Shown: positions 22,430 through 35,145, counted from the stretch's first letter. The stretch is DNA of 64,000 nucleotides from Amblyomma americanum (GCF_052857255.1 NC_135497.1:114600456-114664455), one strand, 5' to 3'. The notes: a model not told the origin generated them from the sequence alone. A program made the numbers and translations.

Positions 22430-24675
22430 TTTAAAGGTTGCAGTAGAGAGAATATTCAGAAGCCTCTGTTCCTCGGTAGATACTAAGTACAGAAAAATTA
22501 AAGGCGAGCAAAAGAGGAGTTCCTTAAAAAAGAGCGCCATGTAAACATTCCCTTCGATAAGGAAAGTTCTCTTCAAAATCCAAATAAAAATATCAAGGAC
22601 ATCATTATTCAAACTTTACAAGAAGAAGTGAAGCGAATGGAGGGTGTATCAGAACGGTCTCTTTCTGAACTGCGTAAGTCCATTCAGGATTTTGAGGAAA
22701 AATGCCTTCAGCTGCAAGAAGAAAACAAAAGCCTGTCATCACAGGCAATAACTGCCGCTTGCTCAACAACTGCGGAAAAAAGGTCGGGGAAGGTCCGAAA
22801 AGCACCGATAGAAGAAAGCTGCATTCTGCAGGCAGTGTGATAGTTCAAGTGCTAGAAGAAATTTTCGAAAGCTATGGATTGAACGTATGCCAGTTGGTCG
22901 TAGAAGACCTTCGAAGGCTACTGCACAAAATTACTTTTTCTGACATTGACGGCATTTGTGTGGCGCGAGGTATCAAAAAAGAATACCGCAGTAATGGTAA
23001 AACTGACTTTCAGGATCTTTCTTCCCCCGAGAAGGAAAGCGTCGGTGCAATCACCGCGCTCATAGACAACCACTTTGTAAGCAATGGTTTTGGCCCTAAT
23101 TTACCCTCGCTCCATGTCATCAATTCATACAGGCAAAAACTCTACGAAAGCACTGCTGTGTTTAAAACCCCAGGAGAAGCAGCTGGCGCTGAGGTGTCTT
23201 TTGTGCACGAACTAGAAACTGCCGTTGCGGAGTACGCAGTGAATAGAAGTATGACAGGAGAACAGCTCAGGTCACGGCCAATTTTGGTTAAAATAGAAGG
23301 AAATGGCTGTGTTGTCAGCAAACGAACAAGCTGGACAACTCTCTCTTTTCTCCTGATTGACAGCAGCCGGAGGCTGCAGAGGCATACATTTCATCGCCTG
23401 CTCGCAGTCGTTGATGTTTATGAAAACTATTTTCAGATTAGAGAAAGCCGGAAGGATTTGATTGATGAAGTGAACAGTGTTGTGAAAAGGGGCAGTGTCA
23501 GCTTGGAGAGACAGGAAGTTCCCGTAATAGTCTGGCTGGGCTCAGATCTAAAATTCTTGCTCGTGGTCTAAGGAATGCAGTCAGCGTCTTCTAGGCACCC
23601 ATGTCCTTTCTGTCGTACAAATTTAAAGGAACGAAGCAGAGCTGGGGCGAACACAGAGGAGTTTAATAAGCCGCCTCTTCTGCGCACTCTAAAAAACATG
23701 AGAGAAGACGGCCTTGCTGAAGAACATGGAGTGAAAGTAGTTCCCCTATTAAACAATGAACCTGTTTTTGTGAGTCCAGACATTTTACATATGCGCATTA
23801 GAGTCGTGAATCGCCTTGTTGATGGACTGATTGTTGAAGCAATGGACAAAGACAACCGCGATAATGTTACGAACATAAACACCAAGGGCATTCACGCAGA
23901 AGCGATTGTGCAGGCAATTAACAGCTGTGGTATAAAATTTGAACTGTGGCAGGATGAATGAAAAGGAAGAATTTCACCCGTATTCAAGGAGACTCCTGCG
24001 AGCCCCTGCTCGAAATGCTTCCATAGAGGCTCACTGAAAAACTGAGCCCGGAAACAGAAAACAAAATCATATCACATTGGAAAATGCTTAGTCGCATTAT
24101 TGATCATTTTGAACACGACCGGCGAAAGCATCGAGCAAGAAACGACCAAATTTCATAAAACGTACTTAGAACTTGGAGAACTAGGGCATAAGTGTTACGG
24201 GGCTGAGAGAATGACGCCATATATGTATATTCTTGCCTGTCATGCATAAAAGAAGCATAAAGAATTCAAGTGTTTGGGGTGGTTTTCCAGCGAAGGCATC
24301 GAGAAAAAGATTGATATTCTGAAACATTTGCATCATGCAAAATCCAATAAATGGAATGCTGCCGCCGATGCGCTGAAGCTGGCAAAACGCCTTGAGAATA
24401 GTGCACACGTAACAACAAGTCGCGCATACAAAAAACACGATCGTTCATACTGGGTTGAGGGTATGACTGAAGAGAGTCGCACAAATAGGGCTCGAAGCGC
24501 TCCTGAAATGGAGCGCGAGGATACACCTCTCGCTTGCATCGAGAATATGGACGCGGTTGAACTGCGGACCGAATTGAAAGCCGCTGCCATTTCAACAAAA
24601 GTAAAATTAGTTCCCAAACTGCGTGAAATGCTTCGCAAAGAAAGAGAAAAGCGATGTGTTCAGCAGCCGTCTTGA
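22430..24675 (+). pseudogene. uncharacterised transposon-like protein with SAP-like C-terminus
   Basis: Consecutive frames make one protein. A coiled coil (22,550-22,760; KRMEGVSERSLSELRKSI) is followed by a 289-codon block with GSDLKFLLVV at its end. After a frameshift near 23,570 comes a C-x-x-C zinc-type motif (HPCPFCRTNLKERS), then VSPDILHMRIRVVNRLVDG. After stops near 24,040-24,250 the last part reads LGWFSSEGIEKKIDILKHLHHAKSNKW. The C-terminal 35 residues (MDAVELRTELKAAAISTKVK) fit a SAP-type DNA-binding helix pair. I recall multicopy invertebrate proteins with similar D-LKFLL, zinc and EK-D blocks, but cannot name the family. It is probably transposon-derived and now broken. Confidence 0.5.
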
Positions 24676-26512
24676 CTTCAATTAGCAAGAAGTTCTCTTG
24701 CCTGTTCGCGATGTTCCACAAGTCTGTATGCCTCAGTTTTTATCATTTCTAACTTTTTAAGGAAATAATCCCTAAAAAATTTTGTACAGCAGTATGTGCA
24801 CACTTGAAGCTTGTAACGGTTTACAATTTCTCTTCACTCAGTGCTAAATCTCGCAGTCTCGCTTGTACGACTAAGCGACAGTGAAATGCTTTGTTTTTGC
24901 TTAAAGTTACTTATATGTGTAGTAATTGTTCTTCATTCTTCGCCATATTTGTGATAATCTGTCTCGATGTGCAATATTTACACGCTGTATGTGTACTGAT
25001 GCATGATATGTTTATACTTTTTGTATCGTGTCACGCTGTGTTGTTTCGTGTTTTCTTATTTCATGAAAATTAGGCCACATGTGTTTTATAATTACTGCAG
25101 TGCACGTTGAAATGCCATCGCAGTGCACATCTGGCTGCCCATGTTCCCTCCTAAACGGCGCGGTTCATGTGGCTGACCTCATTGTAGCGCGGATATTGCA
25201 CCTCTCTTTGCCTCACAACCAGCCTAGTGATGTGTGGCGGTTGCAAGTGGTACACGTTTATTTAAAATTGTAAAGTTTTGTCATACTTAATATTTACTAC
25301 CGACACTTTCACAAGCTGGTTTCGTGCATAAGTGTATTGTGTTTCTAGCAAACGGTCTAAATGTATCATTTAGACCTTTTCTGCACCATGATGTGATGCG
25401 ATAATAAATGTATTCTGTCATGTCAAGTAAAGTGCCGTTTTGAATTTTTGTACTAGTTTTTGTAGCGATTATTACGGTAGCAATTCGAGCCTTCAGCGCG
25501 GCGGCACCGTGGTGGTGGCGGCACCGCCACCCTGTGGCTGCGCCGCCACCCTGTCACGTGGTTGGTCACGTGGTGCGGAGCAACTGTCGGCGGCGTGGCG
25601 CTACAGTGGATGATCACGTGGTTAGTCACGTGGTTGGTCACGTGACCAAGTTCCACTCGGCCAGCTGTAGCTATCGCGTCACTCCAGGTTTTGCCAAAGC
25701 TAAACCACCGCCAATTTTTTTTCTTGCAACTTGCACAAAAAGGACAGGAACAAATAATTGAGCAAAACACTCAACAGGTTAGGAAATTTGGTAGGCTGTA
25801 GAGCCACGTCTAAGGTGCTGCTGCTTGTGTAGGAAACATGAATATGTGCCATACCCATTGCTGCATTTAATTTTCGCTATTTTCAATTTCTCTCCACAAC
25901 CTAATGTGGCCTCCTTTTGGAGATTCTCATTTGCGACCATGTTCTATCTGCGGCCGCCTCGGTATTCACAGTTAACAGCAGAGGGGGCCGCATTCCCGGG
26001 GGTATTCAGCGTCGGTCGTAATCCAGTCACGTCACCATGCTGGTCAGTAACGCCATGTAGATGCGGGAGTCAGGGTACGTTAGTAAATTTCAGCTTTAAC
26101 ATAAGGGATGTGTCTCAACTTGGATCAGCTAAAACTTAGATCAGTTGCGAAAAACAACAGAAGGAACGAAGTGGTTCGGGCTGGACACATTCCTGCCATT
26201 ATATGATCTCTAATCGTCTTTGAAACATTCGTCAGGCCTTGCTTTCAAATACGTGACAAGGTGTGCTTGGCGCATCATAGCCCCAGCAATCGCTGAGCGA
26301 GTTCTTACAACATGAAAAAGCAATGCTTGCTTTCCGATCCCTCATAGTTATGTCACACCCAAAAATAATTGTGGAACCTCCTTCATCGCGCTTTTCCATG
26401 AGCCGTGTAATATTTCCATGCGTTTTGGTTTATGGTTTGTCGTCCCAAATCGACTCTGGCTATGCACACACACGCACACGCAGAAAAAGGCAGTGAACTG
26501 GGGCGACAGACT
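24676..26512. other. intergenic stretch with polyA signal and CACGTG cluster
   Basis: No gene is recognised. AATAAA at 25403-25408 could end the transcript of the upstream gene. A GC-rich island at about 25,490-25,660 contains the E-box cluster listed separately. The remainder is AT-rich with short chance frames and a (CA)n-like patch at about 26,464-26,482. Confidence 0.45.
25555..25644. promoter_or_regulatory. cluster of five CACGTG E-box palindromes
   Basis: CACGTG occurs at 25555-25560, 25567-25572, 25615-25620, 25627-25632 and 25639-25644. Most are in the context GGTCACGTGGTT, and pairs are spaced 12 bp apart. They lie in a GC-rich island with GGCGGCACCG(CC) reiterations. CACGTG is the core of bHLH-type sites. 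A regulatory role is inference; the block may simply be a short tandem repeat of unit TCACGTGGTTGG. Confidence 0.4.
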
Positions 26513-26534
26513 CAGTCAAAAAAAAAAAAAAAAC

Positions 26535-26760
26535 ATTGGGAATATCAATTGGAACCAGTTGGTTTTTGGACACCATTGGAACCAATTGGACTAGAAACCA
26601 ACTGGAACCAGTTGGAATCAATTGGACTAGAAACCATTTGGAACCAGTTGTTCAATGGTTTCTAAAAATAAACTGGTTCCAATTGGCGAGCAGACCAACT
26701 GGTTCCAATTGGTATCGAATGCCAATTGGTTCCAATGGCGTTCGAAAATCAACAGGTCTG
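26535..26760. repeat. left subterminal repeat cluster
   Basis: About a dozen degenerate copies of CCAATTGGAACCAGTTGG and its complement are packed into about 220 bp in both orientations. Individual copies are palindromic at CCAATTGG or CCAGTTGG. The same motif is clustered at 38.0-38.3 kb and I did not see it clustered elsewhere in the window. Such arrays are where accessory proteins bind in plant CACTA elements; that role is inferred here. Confidence 0.75.
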
Positions 26761-26941
26761 TTTGTTTTACTGTGACCAGTTTTGAAAGCAATTAGGTCCC
26801 ATTGGAGCTATCATTATGGCGTATACAAAATGCAGCCAGGCACTCCAATCGGTTCTTGTGTGAATCTGCAAGAACGTGCAGTGGTGTGAAGTGAACATGC
26901 ACTACTTAAAGGAATACAAAGAGAGCAACAGTGTTATAAAT

Positions 26942-26947
26942 TTTATT
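26942..26947 (-). terminator. polyadenylation signal AATAAA of the spliced gene
   Basis: AATAAA on the - strand lies 25 nt after the predicted stop codon (26972-26974). Its position just inside the left subterminal cluster means the gene ends almost at the element boundary. Confidence 0.55.
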
Positions 26948-29900
26948 GAGAAGAATATAACATGCTGCAGCTCACTCATTGGCCTCGTTCTGAGACCTCT
27001 AAAAGAGAAATATAAGTTTTTACATATATTCCATTAATAAATTGGCTCCGAGATTTAACAAGGGATTCTCAATCATTTATGAGATATAAAACTACGGCAG
27101 TTATACGCCATCCTTGCATGTATGTATGCTATAAAAAAAATTTAATGTAAAAGTTATGAGAAGATGCCATATAAAAAGAGCTGTTTCCACACCAATGCAC
27201 ACACCAATTCGATTAGCACAGGCATCAATAGTTTTAGCACAGAAAGGGCAATGGCTATTCGTAGCTAGCGACCGTCACAGAACAAACAACGAATAGACAA
27301 TAGAAAAATACCAAAAGGTATGTGCAAAATGCATACAGCTGCAACTCTGCAAAAACTCGTCATACATACCGCTTGGCAGTCTTCTCAATATCAGAAATTT
27401 TCTCGCATATGAACTGGTTGAATGACTTCAGAGCGTTTTCAAGATGACCTTCAGGAAAGCGCTGAGCACGCAGGCGCTCTCTGTAACAATCAATGAACCG
27501 AAAACAATGAAAATAGGTTTTAAGTCTCAATGCACACACCACACCACCATCCACAAATATTTGTAACTTGTAATATCAATCAGTACTTGGATATTTCCAT
27601 TTCATAACAAGATATGCCTACAGGTCTGGTCATTATGAATGCAAATATAAGAAACCAACTACACTGTCACACGGAAATAGTATCAGCAGAATATTCGTAA
27701 CCTACAGTAGCACACTGGCTATGAAAGAAACCATAGAGGGCTCCAGATTATTCTGGGCAGCCTGAGGTTCTCTCACATGTACTGATATCCCTAGCATAAC
27801 ATTTCACCTACATCGAAAGGCAGTTGCTTTCAAAGAGGGTTCCAAAGAACCCAGAAGTTTTGCAAACTGCTTTTTGGTGTTCCCCCGCGTACCTTCATTC
27901 ATGCATGCGTCATCTGCCACTTTTTTTATCCTTTATTTTTGCCATATAATGGTAGTGCATTTTGATATACGCTCGTCTATTGTATAGATAGTTACTATTA
28001 ATTGAACTCTGGCATTTTTAGAGCATCTGTACACTCACAAGCCCTTTATACACCCATGTTAGGCAGGAACGACTGCAGGTGCATGAGGTGCCTTAGCATT
28101 GTTTTGCAAGTCGTTAGCGTTTCCACAGGTTCAAAAGATTGAGAACCTCTGCACTTGGGTACAGCTGATCAGTACACCCAAGTGCTTAAACTGTTGAGCC
28201 ACTTTGGTGGTTGGTCTCAGCGAAGAGCGGTACTGAACGTTGCAAAGCTTACTTAAAACCGCCACTGCTTGATACTTTCTGCATGCATAGCTAGAACTGG
28301 TATAATCTGTACTGTGCAGGGGCACTGAAACCTTTTTCAGCGAAAACCAAGCCAAACAGTAGGAAGATATACACCCTGTTTAACAGCTTAATGCTGCAAT
28401 CCTGCGTTCCCAATTCAAAGTGTTAGTGACTGCTTTTATGTGTTAAATCGCTGTTGGCTGTACCTTTCAGTACGGCCACCTTCCATGGAGTCAGCGGTTC
28501 CTTTCTTTGGCGGCCAGGGTGACGGGGGCAATGTTTCCCTGGGAACATATTGCAAAATTTAACATTTATGCATGACAAAAGCGCCTAGTATATAAATAAT
28601 GAATGCAAAGAAGCTTGATACCTTCAAGAGACTTGGACAGTAGGACTGCAGGGTCCCATACTGCCCCAAGGAGGTCTTTAACGAAAAGTAAATCTTTTGT
28701 GCGGCCTCCTATTGTTTTTCATGTGGTCCGCTTTATCAGAAGTCCATTTCCAAGATCAATCTGAAGAAAACCAAGAAGTAAAAAATGACTGCATCATTCA
28801 TACACAGAAGCAAGATGAAGAAAAAAAGCAAAAATTTGTAGATTCTCAGTGGTACCTTGCCCTTTGTGGACTGCGATCTCGCCTTACTGCAGGCGTACAA
28901 AAAATAATAATGCTAGTTTATGGGACACACTAATAAAACCTTATGGGGAAGAGCTTGATATGGCCAACACTAACCATCTTGCTGCACTGATATTTTTATG
29001 CGATGATGTATACAGCTCGTTCCATTTTCGCGCCACAGTTGCCGTGAGCTAGTATCGCTCCAAACGGATCGCGAAAAATACCAGCCGCTCCATGGGCGGT
29101 GGCCTTGTGCAGCTGCTGGCGCTCGTTCATGCTGAAAGAAGCGGGGTTTATTTCTGCATGCAGAACTCTATTGCACCAAAACCCTTAAAAGCTTAGCTTA
29201 ATGAGGAGAAGGCGCTAACATGTCTACTCTTAATGCGAATTAAGCTTAAGCGTCCTACTAATTTTTTTCCCTTCACAAAGAAACAGCAATTACAGAGACA
29301 TGCACTAATCTTAACAATGAGACATCACATAGGCAAGACATCAGAAATGCCATTTTTTTACCCTAACTTAATGTCAAACTGCAAAGCGAACCAGTAAAAT
29401 GAAATATATAGGAACCTACTTGCCCTTTGTGACAAGGTATGATATTGGCAGTGCAAGACAAAACACAATAAGAAAAGCAGAATAATTTAAATGCTTTTGC
29501 TCGTTGCCAAATGGTGCTGAAATGTAAAATTCATGTTCGCAATTGCAGCAAACTGTAAATCTAGAAAGTGTGTCTTGTCAGGAAGCTAAGAATATTAAGG
29601 CTGCCAAGTGAGGTATTAGCTGAAGTCCCCATACCTTATCCGATAAGGGATCTTCTTCCTGGGCAACTGAGTGGTCCAAGCTACTCGGCGGCGGGGAAGC
29701 AGGGCTTTTTAATCATGCTTGACCAGCACCAGAAGTGCTTGAAGTGGAGTGCTGTTGTGGCCTTGGCTGCGTTACGAATTCTTTCGGGTAGACTGGAGCT
29801 GTAGAGAGGTGAAAAATATGTGCAACAGACGCAGCAGCTTATTAAAGGAGTATAGACACCTAAATATTGAATTCATTTTTTTGTAATAATGCATAAGGCA

Positions 29901-32218
29901 TTATTATAAATGAATTACGATGTGGAATTCTCCTACGACCGCTACATAATTATGCTGTTTCAGTTTCAACAGCTATGCCTGACTGTGACATCAAAATGTG
30001 GTTATAGGTCCCGTGAGACATGAAAAAACTACAATATAATCGCTGCTTCTACATTTGTTGTCATTCCAGTTCTTGAGGAAGGCTGGCTTCCGCACTGTAG
30101 TGAAATAAGATGATGAGGCAGTGATTATATTCCAGTGTTTCCATGCCTCACATGACATATAACAACACTTTGATTCACAGCCATCGTTCAGCTGTTCACA
30201 CTTAAACCAAAACAGCCCGACAGAAAAATTCGATTCTAAATTATTTAGTGGTTGTAGGCGAGTACAACGTCGCGATTGATGCAGAGCAGTGTATTCCGCA
30301 TCACTGTAGATAACAAAACATGCCACCAAAATCAGATGTCTATACTGCTTTAACAAGAAAGGTTAAAGAAAGGTTCAGAATAGGTGCCAAATTGGCTCAG
30401 AAACGCATGAAAAAAATTCACAAAAGGAGCAAAATGTGACAGCAACAAAGATTTCTGTACTGCAAGAGCTTTACTGGTATGCATTGCTGCCCTAAACAGG
30501 ACAGGTAAATCGATATGTTTACTCACACTGCTTTCACTTCGCTAATTCTTTATTAAGATCGCATTGCATTTTGCATGCATAATTTCAGCAAAAATATTAA
30601 AGCTTCGGTTTCATATGCAACATCTCACAGATGATGTGGGTACGTCTTTTTATAGCAGGTTCTCTGCCTATGTCAAGTTTTTTGCTGAAAGAAGCAGCTG
30701 TTTTCTTGAACAAAACAATCCTACTTGAAAAGGGTGTTTGAGAAGTTCTTCCATTCGAAGTAATGCAATAAATTTACTCCTGCAAATATAAGTAATCAGT
30801 GACATACCTTCAACATCTTTCATCTTTATAATCGTTTCTTGAAGGCCCTCATTCAGTGTCGATAACTTGACTATTCTTTCTTCCTGTTTTTCTATGGCTC
30901 TTTTCAGGCTTGCTATCATTTCCTCCTTTTTTTTTTCAATTCCTTCTCTGCCCTTTCAAGTTTTCCTTGCATTTTTTCCGTCTCCTCACTTCTTGCTCCT
31001 TGATTTTTCTCTTTTCTTCTTTTCGATCATTTCAAAGAGGTCATTTTTTGGCATTGTCCTCTTTTTTTTTCCTTTCGTTCTCCGTCTGTAAACAAAGTCA
31101 ACTGCTTTCTACATATCTGGTATGTTTTAACAAAGAGTGTGATCGTCATACTACTACACTGAGCACTGTACGTACCTCATTAGGCTCGTCCTCGCTTGTG
31201 CTGGAAACAAAGCTTTTCTGCACACGCAGCCGGCCACTTTCTAGGTAGCTTGGATTTCCTTTTCAGAATCTGGAAATAATTACCAAGGATTTTTAAACAA
31301 TACACTGCCATTGTTTAATTTATTACATCTGCACTATAATTCCATATCAAAGAAACATGCTTGCGGAACACTAAGCTATGTACTTCCAAACTGCTACCAA
31401 GAAAAACTATGACGAACATTTAACATGTAAATAAAATAAAAAATATCAAGCACAAAGTTTCTGAACACATTAAGCCCTAGAATGTTACCACCAAAATTAA
31501 GTGCTAAAAATTGATTTAAAAAAATAAGCTGTAAAAGCGCTAGCTTGAAGCAAGAACATCTGGTATACATATATGCACGTATACCATAATAATTAAGAAC
31601 AAGTGCTCTCATACATACTTCTCTGCAGCTTCTCCAATTTAAGAGTATTATAAAGTATGCTGCAGTTGTGGAATTCTTGCATCATATATATCTGACAATT
31701 TCTTTCCCGATATTACTGCCTCTGGAACTTATTGCATATTTTACGAATCCGCATGGTTCGAATCATTTTCATGCTCATGGCTGCACTAGAATTTTTTCTA
31801 CACGTGTTATGTCGACTGAGGGCTTAAAAAGAATCCAGAATTTCACATAGCAAGTCAAATAATTAAGGCGAATAACAGGAGATAAGGGTTACATATCAGG
31901 GCTAGCTAGTAATATGATCAGTCGTAAGATTCGCGCATCACAGTGCGCGCGGTGCCGCTCTTCAGCACAATGCCCAGTAGAACGCACATGCGCACTCATT
32001 TCCCGGTATTACATGGACCCAGTTTTGTACTCACCTCCAAGAACTAGGATTCTTGAAGCGTAATAATGGCTCTCGTCATCGGCGTCCGTCCATTTCACAA
32101 AGTACGTTCGCGCTGAAAAGTCGTTTTTTTTTGCGGGATGAAAACCCCTCACATTGGTGACAGGAACAATAGCGAAGCTGTTGTTGTCCTTGTACCGTAC
32201 GTACGCGTAATCAGGCAT
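26942..32218 (-). CDS. seven-exon gene, MPDYAYVRY-type N-terminus with coiled coil
   Basis: Exons from splice-site reading on the - strand: 32218-32035 (start ATG), 31269-31176, 31085-30808, 29798-29635, 28538-28464, 27480-27370 and 26996-26972 (stop TGA), followed by AATAAA at 26947-26942. Donors are GTGAGT, GTACGT, GTATGT, GTATGG, GTACAG and GTATGT; acceptors are mostly pyrimidine-rich. Phases join exons 1-2, 3-4 and 5-6-7; exon 4 to 5 does not fit. The protein would have an N-terminal module of about 60 residues, a Lys/Glu coiled coil, a Ser/Pro-rich part and a basic tail. I recall similar N-termini in tick BEN-domain-type proteins. Frameshifts in exons 2 and 3 and TGA in exon 4 (29713-29715) suggest a pseudogene or base-calling errors. 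Confidence 0.5.
30808..31085 (-). CDS. exon 3, Lys/Glu-rich coiled coil with homopolymer frameshifts
   Basis: The acceptor is TTTGTTTACAG and the donor is GAAG|GTATGT. Three overlapping frames give one continuous coiled-coil text: TENERKKKEDNAKK, then NDLFEMIEKKKREKSRSKK, then SEETEKMQGKLERAEKELKK, then EEMIASLKRAIEKQEERIVK up to MKDVEG. Frame changes fall at A-runs (about 31,033 and 30,930) and near 30,985. Coding character is strong because the heptad pattern survives the frame changes. The cause of the shifts is unresolved. Confidence 0.5.
32035..32218 (-). CDS. exon 1, conserved-looking N-terminal module
   Basis: The reading begins MPDYAYVRYKDN, continues through VTNVRGFHPAKKNDF, YFVKWTD and ESHYYASRILVLG, and ends at the donor GGAG|GTGAGT. 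A further in-frame ATG at 32251 would add eleven hydrophobic residues; the start at 32218 was preferred because it matches the family N-terminus as I remember it. The compact pattern of beta-strand-like hydrophobics with Lys/Asp looks like a small Tudor- or chromo-like module, but that is only an impression. Confidence 0.55.
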
Positions 32219-33261
32219 ATTGCAAAAATGCAGGACGACCAAGACAACCACGATTCAAAACGCGAACACGGTGTTTAGCTGGCCTTCACGTGGTTCAGCG
32301 GTTCAGTTGGAAGTGTGACAGCGCTGCTGGGCCTACTGGCTAATGGCTCCCTGATGGAGGCTTGTTTTGGATTTTCAGCACAGTCGTGTGCATGCAAAAA
32401 TAATTGGCTTCCTAAACACAAAATTGTATTAAAACATTTTTCTCTCTAGCTACAAAAGCATGCAAGGTAGATACCATTGTGGTTGATATCTGCTTGTAGA
32501 ATACGTATCTCTCGATGCTCATTGTGGCCTATTACCAGAAGCGACAACAAAGACGGCTACCGCATTTTCTTTCTCATTTGGCGCCACCACATTTGGGTTC
32601 AGCCACAGATCTGTTTGCACCGCTGTTATAAATTTCCTTATAGAATCTCACCGACTGCCTTGCTAAGTGTTCCAAACTTTTCTTTTCTATCAATTATTAC
32701 ATTTTGACTGAATCATTATTATTTAATCCCTCTCTTTATTATTATTCTTATTACTTTGAAATCAAAATTCTCATCCCTTTTCTGTTCATGACGAAGAATT
32801 CACCGGTGTTGCGCTCCCGCGTGCTTTTCCTTTTTTATTAACTGTGTTCAGGTGAATAGCCACCCGATTCTTGGCCGATCCCCCAGTGTAGGTATGTGCC
32901 ATCTTTTGATAGGCTAACAACAACATCCTCCGTGGGATCTTGCCGCTTGCATCGGTTGCAAGTGATTCACAATTAAGGAGGGGAAAATCACCTGTGGGGT
33001 TGCAAACGCCATCGATTCCAATGGAACATTCTAAAAAGCGAGTGCGAGGACCCTATAAGACTTATTTACACCAAAGTTCGCAACAATGCTTGCCAATGAC
33101 TACGGCCCTGCGATAGCAGAGATGTGACCCCGAATGCGCCGGCGCTGTAAGTGACATTCCGAGCTGCATATGTGCTGCGCTCAACTTGCGTAGTTTCTCT
33201 AACCGAAAAAAAAACGGAAAAAACTGTTACATGTGGGGGAGGTTGAAAAAAAGCAGTTTAA
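32219..33261. promoter_or_regulatory. divergent intergenic region between two element genes
   Basis: About 1 kb separates the first exon of the - strand gene from the first recognisable transposase codons on the + strand. No TATA box or motif is clear. A (T/A)-rich patch with TTATTATT reiterations lies at 32,700-32,760. The transposase N-terminus may be encoded here in an exon I could not recognise. Confidence 0.3.
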
Positions 33262-35097
33262 TTGCCCAAAATGCAAGAAGTGGTGGTCAGTGTCTGAGGC
33301 ACCTTTTTTTGTCATGTTAGACGTTGTTCCTCAGCTGCAAAAAGTCTGAGCAGGATGCGAGTTCCTTGATCTCACGCAGCCTCTGCCGTGCACTGATGAG
33401 CTGTCTGACATTTGTGATGGAGCTATGTACCGTGACTTTCTTGCTGCTACCTGTGATGCTGGCCATAGGATCAGCTTTACACTAAATGCTGACTGTACTC
33501 CTCTATTTAAATCAAGCAATACTTCAATTTGGCCTATTCAGCTGATCGTAAATGAGGTTCCTGCAGCAGAAAGAATGAAGAAACTCATCTTGGCTGCTCT
33601 ATGATTTTGCAAGGATAAGCCGTGCATGGAAATGCTTCAAAATATTTTTGTGCAAGATATGAACAGTCTTTCCACGAACGGCTTTTTACTTAACTACAAA
33701 GGTCATGCAGAAGTGTTTCATGCTTTCTGCATTTGCTGTTCAGTTGACGCTGTGGCAAGAGCACCAATGCAGGGAGTAACCCAGTTCAATGGTTATTTCG
33801 GTTGTAACTGGTGTCTCCAAAGAGGCGAGAGAGTTGGAAAGGCAACGAAATATCCAGTTGTTAATGAGTGCCCAGATCGGACAGAGGAGCAGATGATCAA
33901 TGACATGGAGGCTGCCGTTCAAAATAAGCCTGTAAATGGAGTAAAAAGTGTTTCCCCACTCATCAACCTGCCACATTTTCATATAGTCTGGAGCTTTGTT
34001 CCTGACTATATGCATTGTGTTTTGTTAGGGGTGGGGAAACAGTTTTTAGAGTTATGGCTTCAGCCCTCAGCTCATGCATATTATATAGGCTCAGAGCAAG
34101 AACTCGATAAAAAGATTCAGTCAGTAGCACCTCCAAAAGAAGTGAGAAGGTTTCCAAGGCCAACACGTGAAAGAAAGAGGTGGAAGGCTAAAGAATGGAA
34201 AAATTGGATTCTTTTTTATAGTTTTACCAGTTCTTGAAGGCATATTGGAAAAAAATACTTAGACCACTGGGCACATCTTGTAGAGGCTATACAAATCTTG
34301 GTGCAAGAAAAAATTTCCTCCTCAGACCTAAACGTTGCTGAAGTATACCTAGTGACCTTCCATGGTTATGCACAACATTTGTATGGTAAGGAGTGCATGA
34401 CCTTTAATGTGCACCAACTCCTTCGCCTGACAAAAAGTGTGCGCCATTGGGGGCCACTGTGGGCTCATTCAGCCTTCCCATTTGAGCCTGGTGATGGGAC
34501 CTTAAAGCAAGCAGTCAAAGCTGGCAATGGCATTCCACAACAAGTATGCAGAGTCCTGCAAGTGGATGGCTTGGTTAACAAGTTCAGTGAGGCAACAACT
34601 TCTATTAGAGTTGCATCCTATAGTGCCACTCTAGGTTCGGGCTCCAGGACACTAAATAGTGTTGCTATTCCCGGTGAGGCACGATTCTTTGGGAAGGGCA
34701 CACCATTCTTGCAGCCGCCGTGTTAAATAAGAAACATCCATATGCTGACGGAAAGTGCTGTGCAGTATGCAAGAATGTATAGAAATGGCTGCATTTTTAC
34801 CAGCTCAAATTATGCTGTGGGAAGGAGAACTAATAATTAAGTTGTTCTTCATTCAAATGGATCATATGGCATCCTTAGGAATATTCTCTGTTGTGGGGAA
34901 AGCACATTTGCTGTCATTCAGCTGCTGAAGTGCCTGCCTGAAAAGTTCGGTGCATTAATTTCGCGTCATGTGCTAAGAGTTGTAAGGCATGAAAGTGTGC
35001 TGACATTGTTGCGGATCACACAGATTGAAAAAACGTGTGTGTTCGTTGACCTGGGTAGTACATTTGTTTCAGCAGTTCTGAGGTCTTTGAATCTCTA
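33262..35097 (+). pseudogene. CACTA/EnSpm tnp2-like transposase, broken
   Basis: The protein reads NCPKCKKWWS (zinc-like pair), ISFTLNADCTPLFKSSNTSIWPIQL, LNYKGHAEVFHAFCICCSVDAVARAPMQG in pieces, QFNGYFGCNWCLQRGE, LPHFHIVWSFVPDYMHCVLLGVGKQF in pieces, RKRWKAKEWKNWILFY, MTFNVHQLLRL and WGPLWAHSAFPFE. This series of blocks is the animal version of the transposase_21/DUF4218-type tnp2 protein. Damage as read: TGA at 33603-33605 where Trp is expected, a frameshift near 34,235-34,260, TAA at 34724-34726 and a further TAA near 34,834. The N-terminal region was not recognised. Confidence 0.75.
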
Positions 35098-35145
35098 AGT
35101 GGGGTAGCACTTGATTTTAACTTTTGTGTGTACTTTTTAATGATT

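Noticed and set aside
28697..28933. 78-codon + strand frame rich in Gln/Glu/Lys
   Set aside because: It lies in an intron of the - strand gene model, is unrecognised, and has no support beyond composition.
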